A stretch of DNA of 32,843 nucleotides from Bacteroides propionicigenes (GTDB lineage Bacteria > Bacteroidota > Bacteroidia > Bacteroidales > Bacteroidaceae). The stretch covers positions 1-32,843 of the forward strand of contig NZ_JAHBBW010000020.1 in assembly GCF_018390535.1 (NCBI RefSeq), given 5' to 3'. A program made the translations under genes and the position numbers. This document shows, piece after piece, positions 1 through 5,414 of the stretch (position 1 is the stretch's first letter; every line of letters starts with the position of its first letter). The notes under the pieces are model-generated. The model saw only the letters and a program-made list of their open reading frames with translations, was not told the DNA's origin and ran no database searches.

Positions 1-45
1 AAGTAAGGGTTCTTACTCCGTTTCTGTCAGAATGTCAATCTATCG

Positions 46-67
46 CCGCTCTCGTTCTCGAAAGCGG
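46..67 (-). promoter_or_regulatory. 5'-end stem-loop of a leftward transcript leaving the window
   Basis: On the minus strand CCGCTTTCG pairs with CGAGAGCGG (one G-U pair) around an AGAA loop. The predicted start site of the adjacent promoter (about position 64) falls at the foot of this hairpin, so the RNA would begin with a stable stem. Such leaders protect transcripts or belong to structured or stable RNA operons. The gene it leads into lies left of position 1. I could not identify it; an rRNA or tRNA operon is one possibility. Confidence 0.5.
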
Positions 68-70
68 ATG

Positions 71-102
71 CAAAAGTAGGGGATTTAAAGATATGAGCCA
101 AA
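71..102 (-). promoter_or_regulatory. Strong Bacteroides-type promoter, leftward
   Basis: The minus strand carries TTTG (102-99), a 20-bp spacer and TACTTTTG (78-71). This is a full match to the Bacteroides -33/-7 consensus TTTG-N19/20-TAnnTTTG. It points out of the left end of the window. Confidence 0.7.
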
Positions 103-249
103 TATATCCGGCTCTTTTTACAATAAAAATTGAAACTTTTTCGTAACTCGCTGATTGATAAATGTGTTGTAAAGCATATTTTTCAAACGCTGACGGCAAC
201 CGAAGAAAGGGGACACATTATAATATATGCGGGCGTGCGTACGCGCGCA
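103..249. other. Intergenic stretch without a recognisable gene
   Basis: This stretch separates the left-edge promoter from the end of the amidase gene. A GC-rich patch of alternating GCG/CGT (about 228-250) can fold weakly on the minus strand just after the amidase stop and may help terminate it, but it lacks a T-run. I see no convincing coding sequence. Confidence 0.4.
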
Positions 250-723
250 TCACAGGCTCGCCGGATTGGGAGGAGGAGGTTCCCGAAGAATCGAGGAGGC
301 GTCGAAACAGGGGCACTGCTTTACCCACTCCCCGGGTTCTATCTCACCGTCCGCGTCAAGGTCGGGGCTCAGGTCGCGATGACCGCAAAGACGGCTGCCG
401 GGGTAGTCGCGAAGCAACAGCATCACGAGCACGCGGAGAGAATGCTTCTGGAAAGGGGTGCGGGTGTCACAGGGGCGGCCCCGTTCGTCAATGCCGCCTT
501 CGTAGCAGATGCCGAGGGAATGGGCGTTATGCCCACGGGCGTGCGCGCCGGGGAGCTCTATCGGGCGCAGGGACTTTATATCGCCGTTCTTGCGGATATA
601 AAAATGGTAGCCTGCGCCGGAGAAGCCCCGGCGCAGGTGGTCTGTTGTCAGGTCATCTTCCGTATAGCTGCGGTCGCAGCGCGTGGCGGAACAGTGGACA
701 ACAAGGAGGTTGATGAATCTCAT
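250..723 (-). CDS. N-acetylmuramoyl-L-alanine amidase (Amidase_2/T7-lysozyme-like)
   Basis: This 157-residue protein would cleave the bond between N-acetylmuramic acid and L-alanine in peptidoglycan. Visible family motifs are VVHCSAT (H10), GYHFYI (about 39-43), GHNAHSLGICYEGG (about 64-77), GHRDLSPD (H115) and K-x-CPCFD (K135, C137/C139). H10, H115 and one of the cysteines are the expected zinc ligands, as in T7 lysozyme. The size is that of a stand-alone catalytic domain. No signal peptide or membrane segment is visible, so export would need a partner, as for phage endolysins. The start lies 4 bp after the smalltalk stop, so the two are co-transcribed with the HU-like gene upstream. This HU/smalltalk/amidase order is common in Bacteroides genomes. 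The biological role is unproven; a phage-derived origin is likely. Confidence 0.9.
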   Translation of the reverse strand: MRFINLLVVHCSATRCDRSYTEDDLTTDHLRRGFSGAGYHFYIRKNGDIKSLRPIELPGAHARGHNAHSLGICYEGGIDERGRPCDTRTPFQKHSLRVLVMLLLRDYPGSRLCGHRDLSPDLDADGEIEPGEWVKQCPCFDASSILREPPPPNPASL

Positions 724-727
724 GGTA

Positions 728-829
728 TCAGGCAGGCATAGCGTGTGCGCCCAAAGCGCCGAGAACGGCGGATGCCACTGCGATTACTATTTTTAGGAAC
801 TTGTCCCACCAGGTTGATTTGGTTGCCAT
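728..829 (-). CDS. Smalltalk microprotein (33 residues)
   Basis: A complete ATG-to-TGA frame encodes 33 residues beginning MATKSTWWDKFLKIV and continuing with a small hydrophobic helix rich in A, V, I, L and G that ends HAMPA. It matches the 'smalltalk protein' that public Bacteroides annotations place beside HU-like and amidase genes. The charged, tryptophan-containing N-terminus (WWDKFLK) followed by about 18 hydrophobic residues looks like a minimal single-pass or amphipathic membrane peptide. By position (4 bp before the amidase) it could act as a holin-like export aid, but that is inference. It is too short for a default gene caller. Confidence 0.8.
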   Translation of the reverse strand: MATKSTWWDKFLKIVIAVASAVLGALGAHAMPA

Positions 830-836
830 TATGTTA

Positions 837-884
837 TTGGTTTTAGTATGAATAATGATGTTGGTTTTAGTATCAATGATGATG
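837..884. repeat. Two 24-bp tandem repeats between the HU-like and smalltalk genes
   Basis: Positions 837-860 and 861-884 are direct repeats starting TTGGTTTTAGTAT and ending AATGATG, with two mismatches. They fill almost all of the 59-bp gap between the HU-like stop and the smalltalk start. They could form a spacer for translation coupling or reflect slippage; no function is known. Confidence 0.7.
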
Positions 885-888
885 TTTA

Positions 889-1386
889 CTATCCGAGCGG
901 GTCTTCCTTGTCACCCTCGTCGGGAATCACGTCGCCGCCGCCATTGCCGCCGCCACCGGAGTTTTCACCGTCTATCGCCGCCTGCACATCGAGGAATTCA
1001 ATCTTCTCCCCGGCACGTGTGGAAGTAAGGTTCGGCTTTACGCTACTCGATGCGCGGAAGTTTATCTTCACCGTCCGGATATTCTTGGACGTGCAATCCT
1101 TCACATCCGCCACACCCGCAGAGCGGGCGGAAAGGCTGAACACGCCGAAATCCTGAATATTCACCGAGTGCCCGTTGTACAGCGCCGTACGCATCGCTTC
1201 CACGAAGTTCGTCAGCACGCTCTTGATGTCGCCGTAGGAAAGGGAACTCTTCTCTTTCATCTCGTACGCAATGCTGTCCAGTGTCATGGTCTGGCCCATG
1301 GTCACAAGGCGCGGATGAAAAACTATCTCGGAATCTTTGTTTTTGGGGTCTTTCCGATAACCCACTTTCTTAAATGGTACTGCCAT
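889..1386 (-). CDS. HU-family DNA-binding protein, TIGR01201-like
   Basis: A 165-residue histone-like protein. I place the start at MAVPFKKVGYRKDPKN, the usual N-terminus in this Bacteroides family. The longer upstream frame adds 30 residues without similarity and crosses an extragenic repeat. An HU-like core spans about residues 8-125: AYEMKEKSSLSYGDIKSVL, then an amidated beta arm region with GHSVNIQDFGVFSLS and VKINFRAS. A flexible acidic, glycine-rich tail follows from about residue 140 (GGGGNGGG, ending EGDKEDPLG). HU relatives bend DNA non-specifically. This paralogue heads the HU/smalltalk/amidase transcript and has a promoter about 130 bp upstream. It is probably tied to the accessory locus, not the housekeeping nucleoid protein. 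Confidence 0.85.
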   Translation of the reverse strand: MAVPFKKVGYRKDPKNKDSEIVFHPRLVTMGQTMTLDSIAYEMKEKSSLSYGDIKSVLTNFVEAMRTALYNGHSVNIQDFGVFSLSARSAGVADVKDCTSKNIRTVKINFRASSSVKPNLTSTRAGEKIEFLDVQAAIDGENSGGGGNGGGDVIPDEGDKEDPLG

Positions 1387-1431
1387 GTTAATTGAGAATT
1401 TAGAATTAAAAAATAAGGGGAGAAGGGAGGA

Positions 1432-1463
1432 GATTCTTCGTCGCAAGCTCCTCTGAATGACAG
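1432..1463. repeat. Degenerate half-copy of an extragenic palindrome
   Basis: GATTCTTCG followed 11 bases later by TCTGAATGACAG matches both ends of each arm of the large palindrome at 2321-2402, with a divergent middle. It lies in the 5' leader of the HU-like gene and suggests two decayed members of one dispersed repeat family within 1 kb. Confidence 0.6.
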
Positions 1464-1516
1464 GATGATTTGCCAATCAGAGTTTTGAAGCAGCTCCTCT
1501 CCCTTTTTCCGTAGTA

Positions 1517-1524
1517 CAAAGATA
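1517..1524 (-). promoter_or_regulatory. Promoter -7 element for the HU/smalltalk/amidase operon
   Basis: The minus strand reads TATCTTTG, a perfect TAnnTTTG. No clear TTTG -33 box is seen at 19-21 bp. The predicted start site near 1510 gives a leader of about 125 nt that contains the 1432-1463 repeat. Confidence 0.6.
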
Positions 1525-1649
1525 CGGAACCGGGAAGCCCTGTTTTGTCGTACACGGGTGCGGTGGAATATGGATGTCAGTAGTTTGATTCCATTGAATT
1601 TCAACCGATTATAATACACTTTTCACTTCCGTAATCCATGTTTTTTCCG

Positions 1650-1657
1650 TATATTTG
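1650..1657 (+). promoter_or_regulatory. Promoter -7 element for the DUF4248 gene
   Basis: TATATTTG is a perfect TAnnTTTG on the plus strand, 58 bp before the DUF4248 ATG. Its -33 region is weak. The 125 bp between this and the divergent HU promoter form a two-way control region. Confidence 0.6.
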
Positions 1658-1715
1658 AGCTACAGTTAAGAGAGTAAAACAGCTATTATCAACCATTTAA
1701 AACAAAAGAAAGAAG

Positions 1716-1952
1716 ATGGAAAACCATTGCATTGAAGAGCCGTTCATTATCCGTTCCTACCGGAAATCGGAGTTGGCACACCTGTACAATCCCGATATGC
1801 CGCTTGTGCCCGCCATGCGCAAGATGCGCTATTGGATAAAGAGAAACCCCGCACTGTACAACGCCATGTACAGTGCGGGAGAAGGGCCCGGAGACCACCG
1901 CTATACGAGGAGGCAGGTGAGGATGATTGTGGAGACGCTCGGAGAGCCGTAA
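1716..1952 (+). CDS. DUF4248 domain-containing small protein
   Basis: A 78-residue soluble basic protein: FIIRSYRKSELAHLYNPDMP, AMRKMRYWIKRNPAL and YTRRQVRMIVETLGEP are the conserved DUF4248 blocks. The helix-rich pattern (SYRKSELAHLY, then a basic segment, then TRRQVRMIVETLG) resembles a compact winged-helix or excisionase-like DNA-binding fold, which is inference. Family members sit next to VirE, HU-like and amidase genes in Bacteroides, as here. The start is supported by an A-rich leader (AAAGAAAGAAG) and by the -7 element upstream. It is the only rightward protein gene in this locus. Its function is unknown. Confidence 0.85.
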   Translation: MENHCIEEPFIIRSYRKSELAHLYNPDMPLVPAMRKMRYWIKRNPALYNAMYSAGEGPGDHRYTRRQVRMIVETLGEP

Positions 1953-2070
1953 AGGTTGTTAACGATTGTATTCACACACAAGTTAAAAACGCATATTGAT
2001 TATGTTAAATGTTAACAGAAGCATTATTCAACTAAACCATGTTATAAAACGCGCCGATTCTCTCCGTAAA

Positions 2071-2101
2071 TTTGGAGTTTTCAAAGAAGTCCGTATCTTT
2101 G
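2071..2101 (+). promoter_or_regulatory. Full-consensus promoter of a small RNA gene
   Basis: TTTG (2071-2074), a 19-bp spacer and TATCTTTG (2094-2101) match the Bacteroides primary sigma consensus without error. No start codon with a real frame follows before the terminator. Confidence 0.75.
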
Positions 2102-2107
2102 CAGTGT

Positions 2108-2174
2108 GTTTTTCATAGTATTAGATTTAAGGTTAACAAAAAGATTGGCTGTCTGGGATAGATAGCCTTTTTTT
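2108..2174 (+). ncRNA. Candidate small RNA of about 67 nt
   Basis: Transcription from the preceding promoter should start near 2108. The RNA would run through an AU-rich single-stranded stretch that includes TTTAAGGTTAACAAAAAGAT, then a hairpin (2147-2167) and a run of seven T. A perfect promoter and an intrinsic terminator about 70 bp apart with no coding frame define an independent RNA gene. The AU-rich head followed by a terminator stem resembles candidate Bacteroidetes ncRNAs found by comparative genomics (for example the Bacteroidales-1 class), but I cannot assign a family. It sits between DUF4248 and the VirE gene. Confidence 0.6.
2147..2174 (+). terminator. Intrinsic terminator of the small RNA
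   Basis: GGCTGTCT pairs with AGATAGCC (one G-T pair) around a five-base loop and is followed by TTTTTTT. Confidence 0.75.
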
Positions 2175-2186
2175 ATGGACAAGATT

Positions 2187-2238
2187 CTGCCTGTGCTGCA
2201 GGCTCCGCATAGTTTGCCTGTGTTGCAAATTCCGTATG
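2187..2238. repeat. Imperfect 26-bp tandem duplication
   Basis: Unit 2187-2212 begins CTGCCTGTGCTGCAGG and unit 2213-2238 begins TTTGCCTGTGTTGCAA. The two share CTCCGCATAG/TTCCGTATG-type ends. The second unit is the left arm of the following terminator-like hairpin. Confidence 0.5.
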
Positions 2239-2281
2239 ATGTACATCAGAAGGGATTTGCAACACGGGCAAAACTTTTTTT
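2213..2281 (+). terminator. Second strong hairpin with T-run after the small RNA
   Basis: A 20-bp stem is formed by 2213-2232 and 2253-2272 (TTTGCCTGTGTTGCAAAT against its complement, with G-T pairs) and is followed by ACTTTTTTT. It can stop any read-through from the small RNA gene, or be the 3' end of a longer RNA form. Confidence 0.6.
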
Positions 2282-2300
2282 GATAGGCAAGTGTTGAAAT

Positions 2301-2416
2301 TTAGTTTATATCAAGAGTATCTGTCATTCAGAGCGAAGCGAAGAATCTCTTTTTTGTGTATATATCAAGAGAGTGGATTCTTCGCTTCGCTCTGAATGAC
2401 AGATAGTATAAACTAA
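2301..2416. repeat. Large extragenic palindrome
   Basis: Perfect 27-bp arms at 2321-2347 and 2376-2402 (CTGTCATTCAGAGCGAAGCG and onward) enclose a 28-bp loop. Outer arms (TTAGTTTATA and TAGTATAAACTAA) extend the dyad with a small bulge. The short motif ATATCAAGAG occurs on the left flank and in the loop. It lies just downstream of the VirE stop and could terminate that transcript. Dispersed palindromes of this type are frequent between Bacteroides genes; no transposase or target duplication is seen. Confidence 0.8.
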
Positions 2417-2437
2417 TTATGCGCATATACTTACATC

Positions 2438-4624
2438 CTACTTCCTGAAGTTCGCCTCCACGTCCGCTTGTTGGATGTCCACCACTTCATATTCGGTGCT
2501 GCCCTGCGCGTTCGTACGGCTTCTGAACATATACTTCTCCAGCGATTGCACCAGAGCCTGCATCGCCTGACGGTTCACCTGCACCTTGCCGTAGACGGCT
2601 ATCTTGGACAGTATGGCTGCGGCAGGCATCCACTTCACGCACAAATCTTCGGGAAGCGCCTTGCGGAAGTAGACGAAGAGGTTCTCCTCTACGGGGTCCT
2701 TCATGCGGTGCAGCTCGTTGTGGAGGTTCAGGAGCTCTATCTCGTGTCCCTCGAACCAGTAGCGATACTTCTCCTTCAGCAGCGCAAGCACCTGAGAGTA
2801 GACACCCGCATGGTTCACGGGCGTGCGGTAGTCCACCTCCTTCACCGTCACGGGGAGGAAACGGCGGTTGCCGCCGATGTCCTGCAGGCACTGGCGGTTG
2901 TTGGTGCTGCCGATGAACGAGGCATGGCGGACGAAGGTGAACGCCTGCGCGTCCCACACCTTGCGCTGCGTCACGTTCTCCTGCGTGATGATGCGCTTGA
3001 GTTCGGCAAGTTCGCCGGGCTTCACTCCCTCGAATTCCTCCATATTGATGATGAGACGAGTGGAAAGCAGCTGCGCATGGTCCTTGTTGCCGGGGTCTAT
3101 CATGCCGTTGTAGAAGTACTCTTTCCACTGAGGGGGCAACAGGCGGCGTATCCATGAGCTTTTGCCCTTGCCCTGTTCGCTGTAAAGGATGAGGACAAGC
3201 TGGTTCATGTCTTCCTCGTTGAGGGCACACGCTACCATGCCCACGAGCCAGCGGCGGAAGCCCTCTGTCCACAGTTCTTGGTCGTCCGTGCGGACGGTGG
3301 CGGCAAGGGCACCGATGTAGTCCGTACCGTCCCAGGCGGGAAGGCGTGCCAGGTAGTCGAGGAAGGGGTTGAAGTCGGCGGCATAGTCGGAGTCGATGAC
3401 GGACTTCAGGAAATTCTGAAAGCAGACGATGCCGGACATCTGGAGGTCTACGAAGATAGAGTTGTAGTCCTTGCCGCGCATAGGGCGGTAGATGCCTTTG
3501 CACGCCTCGCTGCCGGACGTGCCGGAGGTATCGGATGTGCCGGAAGCACCGAGCGGCAGAAACTCCAGACGGTCGAGGATGACGTTGCGGCGGATGCCGT
3601 AATGCTGTTCCAGAAACTCCATGACGCGGTTGATGAGGGGCCTCTTCTCCTCTTTCACCTTTTGGGCGGCTTCGGTCTTGCTGATGTAGGTGTAGGCGTT
3701 GCGCACGGGGGCGAGCACGTCCATGTCCTCCCGCCCGAAGTCACGCAGAATCAGCGTGCAGGCAGATGCCTCGCTGATGCCCTTGCGGTAGCAGCGGTTG
3801 CCGAGGATGTAGAGGAAGTTGTCGCGGTTGCCTTCGGTGAAGCGGTCGGTGCGCTTGGTGGTGCTGAGCGCCTTGCGGTATTCCATCTGTTCCCAGGGCT
3901 CTACGGTTGCGGGCGGCACGTCCGGCTTGCCGGCTGCCGGGCGGGGAGACTTACGGGAGGTGTCCGCGGACTTACCGGCGGGCTTGTCTGCGGGGAGGAT
4001 GCGGGCGGGATAGTCGGGAATCTCCTCCAAGAGGGTACGGTTGAGGTATGCGCAGGGGTCGGAGGAGATGAAGAAACCCCGGCTCAGGTCGCTGCCGCTG
4101 GTATCTACCTGCACGCCTGTGAGCTGCTCGATGTGGCGGCGGGCGGCATCATACATCTGTGCATGGTACTTTTCGAGACTGTCGTAGCTGACTTCAGCGG
4201 CAGAGAAGGTCACCTCGCGCAGCTTGCAGGCGAAGGCGGTGCGCAGGAAGACGAATATCTTGAGGCCGTGCTGCTTGGGGCTGAGGAAGCACGCAAGCAC
4301 ATCGGGGTCGGACTCCACACGGCGGCGGAGGTCGGGAATCCGGTCGTCCGCCAGCCCGTCGATGTCTATGGTGACGGCGTGGTTGTAGCGGATGATGCTG
4401 TGGGGAAGTCTCCGGCGGGCGTAGTTGGCGGTGAGCGAGAGGTATGGAAGGGACTTCTTCAGTAGTTCGGCTTCCTTCTTCATGCCGCGCAGGGCAAAGT
4501 CGGTGATGCGGTGTACGATGTCGGCATACTTGCCGTTACGAATGTCTTCCATGACCGGAAGAAGCCCCGTTTCGCCTGAAACGGCGGAGAACCCTTTATA
4601 AAGGGTGATACAAAGATCTTTCAT
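2438..4624 (-). CDS. VirE_N/VirE family protein: AEP-like primase domain fused to P-loop ATPase
   Basis: A 728-residue cytoplasmic protein. The N-terminal BT4734-like VirE_N domain (about 1-210) carries AVTIDIDG (D87, D89), SPKQHGLKIFVF (S115, H119, K122) and VDTSGSDLSRGFF (D174). The order and spacing match the three active-site motifs of archaeo-eukaryotic-type primases. A low-complexity linker (about 211-250) and a middle helical part follow, with an SGTSDTSGTSG stretch at 361-371. The VirE ATPase domain (about 425-600) has Walker A SEQGKGKSSW (G485-S489), Walker B-like LIINMEEF (E529, E530), a sensor IGSTNNR and an arginine-finger-like GGNRRFL. Together they suggest a plasmid- or phage-type primase-helicase. 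The start MKDLCITLYKGF is supported by a promoter 70 bp upstream. Neighbouring DUF4248, HU-like and amidase genes are its usual company in Bacteroides. Priming activity is inferred, not shown. Confidence 0.85.
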   Translation of the reverse strand: MKDLCITLYKGFSAVSGETGLLPVMEDIRNGKYADIVHRITDFALRGMKKEAELLKKSLPYLSLTANYARRRLPHSIIRYNHAVTIDIDGLADDRIPDLRRRVESDPDVLACFLSPKQHGLKIFVFLRTAFACKLREVTFSAAEVSYDSLEKYHAQMYDAARRHIEQLTGVQVDTSGSDLSRGFFISSDPCAYLNRTLLEEIPDYPARILPADKPAGKSADTSRKSPRPAAGKPDVPPATVEPWEQMEYRKALSTTKRTDRFTEGNRDNFLYILGNRCYRKGISEASACTLILRDFGREDMDVLAPVRNAYTYISKTEAAQKVKEEKRPLINRVMEFLEQHYGIRRNVILDRLEFLPLGASGTSDTSGTSGSEACKGIYRPMRGKDYNSIFVDLQMSGIVCFQNFLKSVIDSDYAADFNPFLDYLARLPAWDGTDYIGALAATVRTDDQELWTEGFRRWLVGMVACALNEEDMNQLVLILYSEQGKGKSSWIRRLLPPQWKEYFYNGMIDPGNKDHAQLLSTRLIINMEEFEGVKPGELAELKRIITQENVTQRKVWDAQAFTFVRHASFIGSTNNRQCLQDIGGNRRFLPVTVKEVDYRTPVNHAGVYSQVLALLKEKYRYWFEGHEIELLNLHNELHRMKDPVEENLFVYFRKALPEDLCVKWMPAAAILSKIAVYGKVQVNRQAMQALVQSLEKYMFRSRTNAQGSTEYEVVDIQQADVEANFRK

Positions 4625-4661
4625 TGTCTTTTGTTACTGTGAGTTTTGAAGTTTATTGTGT

Positions 4662-4669
4662 GGGGGGGG
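4662..4669. repeat. Eight-G homopolymer in the VirE leader
   Basis: A run of eight G (C in the transcript) lies 38 bp before the VirE start codon, inside its predicted 5' leader. Such runs can change length by slippage. Here it could only tune leader structure, since it is outside the coding frame. Confidence 0.5.
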
Positions 4670-4692
4670 AAGAGTTCTCTCCTGCCACCATA

Positions 4693-4724
4693 CAAAGGTG
4701 GGGAGAAGCGGTGGAATATGCAAA
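4693..4724 (-). promoter_or_regulatory. Promoter of the VirE gene
   Basis: The minus strand has TTTG (4724-4721), a 20-bp spacer and CACCTTTG (4700-4693), one base off TAnnTTTG. The expected start near 4687 gives a leader of about 63 nt. The -33 TTTG is also the T-rich tail of the upstream terminator. Confidence 0.5.
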
Positions 4725-4751
4725 CGGCCCCTTTAGGACAAAGGAGCCGTT
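4717..4751 (-). terminator. Hairpin terminator after the small leftward gene
   Basis: A 12-bp stem with one mismatch (4723-4734 with 4740-4751, loop AGGAC) lies 9 bp downstream of the stop at 4761. The T-tract is weak (GTTTGCATATT). It separates this gene from VirE. Confidence 0.55.
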
Positions 4752-4760
4752 GCGCTAATT

Positions 4761-5137
4761 TCAAATGCGATGCCTTCCGGAAGAATCGTCCGCCCGGCAC
4801 TCCTCCAATTCCTTTATAAGGTTGTGGAGTTCGGTCTCAAGACTCTCAGGAGTCATCTCGCGACAGGCGTCACGGCTGTTGAGAAAACGGAACAGGGTCA
4901 TCAGCAATGCCACCCATGACTTTACATCGGCTTTCATACCGCTTTTCTTACGGATAAGAATGATGCGCGCCGCCGCTTGCAATATCTCATGCCGTTCGTG
5001 CTTCACCTCCGCCTGTTCAACCGCTGATAATTTGACACTTGCGGAGAACTTCTCCGCGTTGATACACTCATCGTTCAGGGTGACGGAATACCGTTCCTCC
5101 TCTATCACCGTGACTTTTTTAAAATAGTTTGTTTCAT
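4761..5137 (-). CDS. Uncharacterised small protein, possibly expressed by -1 frameshifting
   Basis: The body, VTVIEEERYSVTLNDE to the end, is a 117-residue mostly helical charged protein with no recognised domain (KFSASVKLSAVEQAEVKHERHEILQAAARI, later LETELHNLIKELEECRAD). Its frame has no ATG between the promoter (5191-5221, start site about 5184) and the conserved-looking body. The only well-placed ATG (5137, after AGAAAAAAGC) opens a frame of ten codons, MKQTILKKSR, then TGA. That short frame crosses TTTTAAAAAAG, and a -1 shift there joins MKQTILKK to VTVIEEE, giving 125 residues. Alternatives are a TTG (5162) or ATT (5150) start in the body frame, or a one-base indel in the A-run that breaks the gene. 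The long open frame further upstream is AT-rich non-coding DNA that includes the inverted repeat. Confidence 0.55.
5114..5123 (-). other. Candidate -1 ribosomal slippery sequence
   Basis: In the frame of the ATG at 5137 the codons are ATT TTA AAA AAG TCA. This contains two overlapping X_XXY_YYZ heptamers, T_TTA_AAA and A_AAA_AAG. The zero-frame stop (TGA, 5107-5105) follows two codons later. GAGGAGGAA, which follows at about 5102-5094, is downstream of the shift site and so is not placed like a stimulatory internal Shine-Dalgarno. Confidence 0.4.
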
Positions 5138-5190
5138 GCTTTTTTCTAATTACATTTAACAATAAAAAATGTTTAATTTTAAAAGCCGGG

Positions 5191-5221
5191 CAAAGGTAGT
5201 TGTTATTTCTCTTCACACAAG
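5191..5221 (-). promoter_or_regulatory. Promoter of the small leftward gene
   Basis: The minus strand has CTTG (5221-5218), a 19-bp spacer and TACCTTTG (5198-5191), a perfect -7 box with one mismatch in the -33 box. The start near 5184 places the true coding start downstream and rules out the longer upstream frame. Confidence 0.65.
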
Positions 5222-5384
5222 TAAAAAACGGAGGAATATAGTTAGAAATTCTATTTTTTCCGAATAAAAATCGCCGCGCGTTTTCGCGGTATATATCGCA
5301 GTATAATATATATGTACAGGGATTTTTCTTAAAAAAAAGAGAAATATACGCGCCTGCGCATACGTACATTATAAGAGGGGAAAA
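5222..5384. other. AT-rich intergenic stretch without a gene
   Basis: This 160-bp stretch lies between the leftward promoter and the left inverted repeat. It holds A/T tracts and a GCGC-rich patch (about 5349-5360), but no supported gene or terminator. Confidence 0.4.
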
Positions 5385-5414
5385 GTGTTTTTTAAACGTT
5401 CGTTTAATAAACAC
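5385..5414 (+). repeat. Left inverted repeat of invertible promoter segment
   Basis: Thirty bases beginning GTGTTTTTTAAACGTTCGTT. It is the exact reverse complement of 5585-5614. The core AAACGTTCGT fits the Mpi site consensus ARACGTWCGT. The repeat is itself nearly palindromic about its TT centre, as expected of a serine-recombinase crossover site. Confidence 0.9.

Noticed and set aside
2187..2402. Clustered short repeats as a CRISPR array
   Set aside because: Only two imperfect direct copies with no spacers, plus a palindrome. No cas genes are present.
2301..2416. Possible insertion sequence or MITE
   Set aside because: The palindrome has no target-site duplication or transposase link that I can see, so I call it only an extragenic repeat.
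3278..4465. A 395-codon rightward open frame
   Set aside because: It is antisense to the VirE gene, whose domains and catalytic motifs are clear. The frame is open because of GC-rich codon bias, and its product is a compositionally odd V/G/A-rich protein.
221..5374. GCGC-rich, TTATAAT-flanked patches at about 221-250 and, inverted, 5345-5374 as borders of a mobile element
   Set aside because: The similarity is loose and in low-complexity sequence; not enough to define attachment sites.
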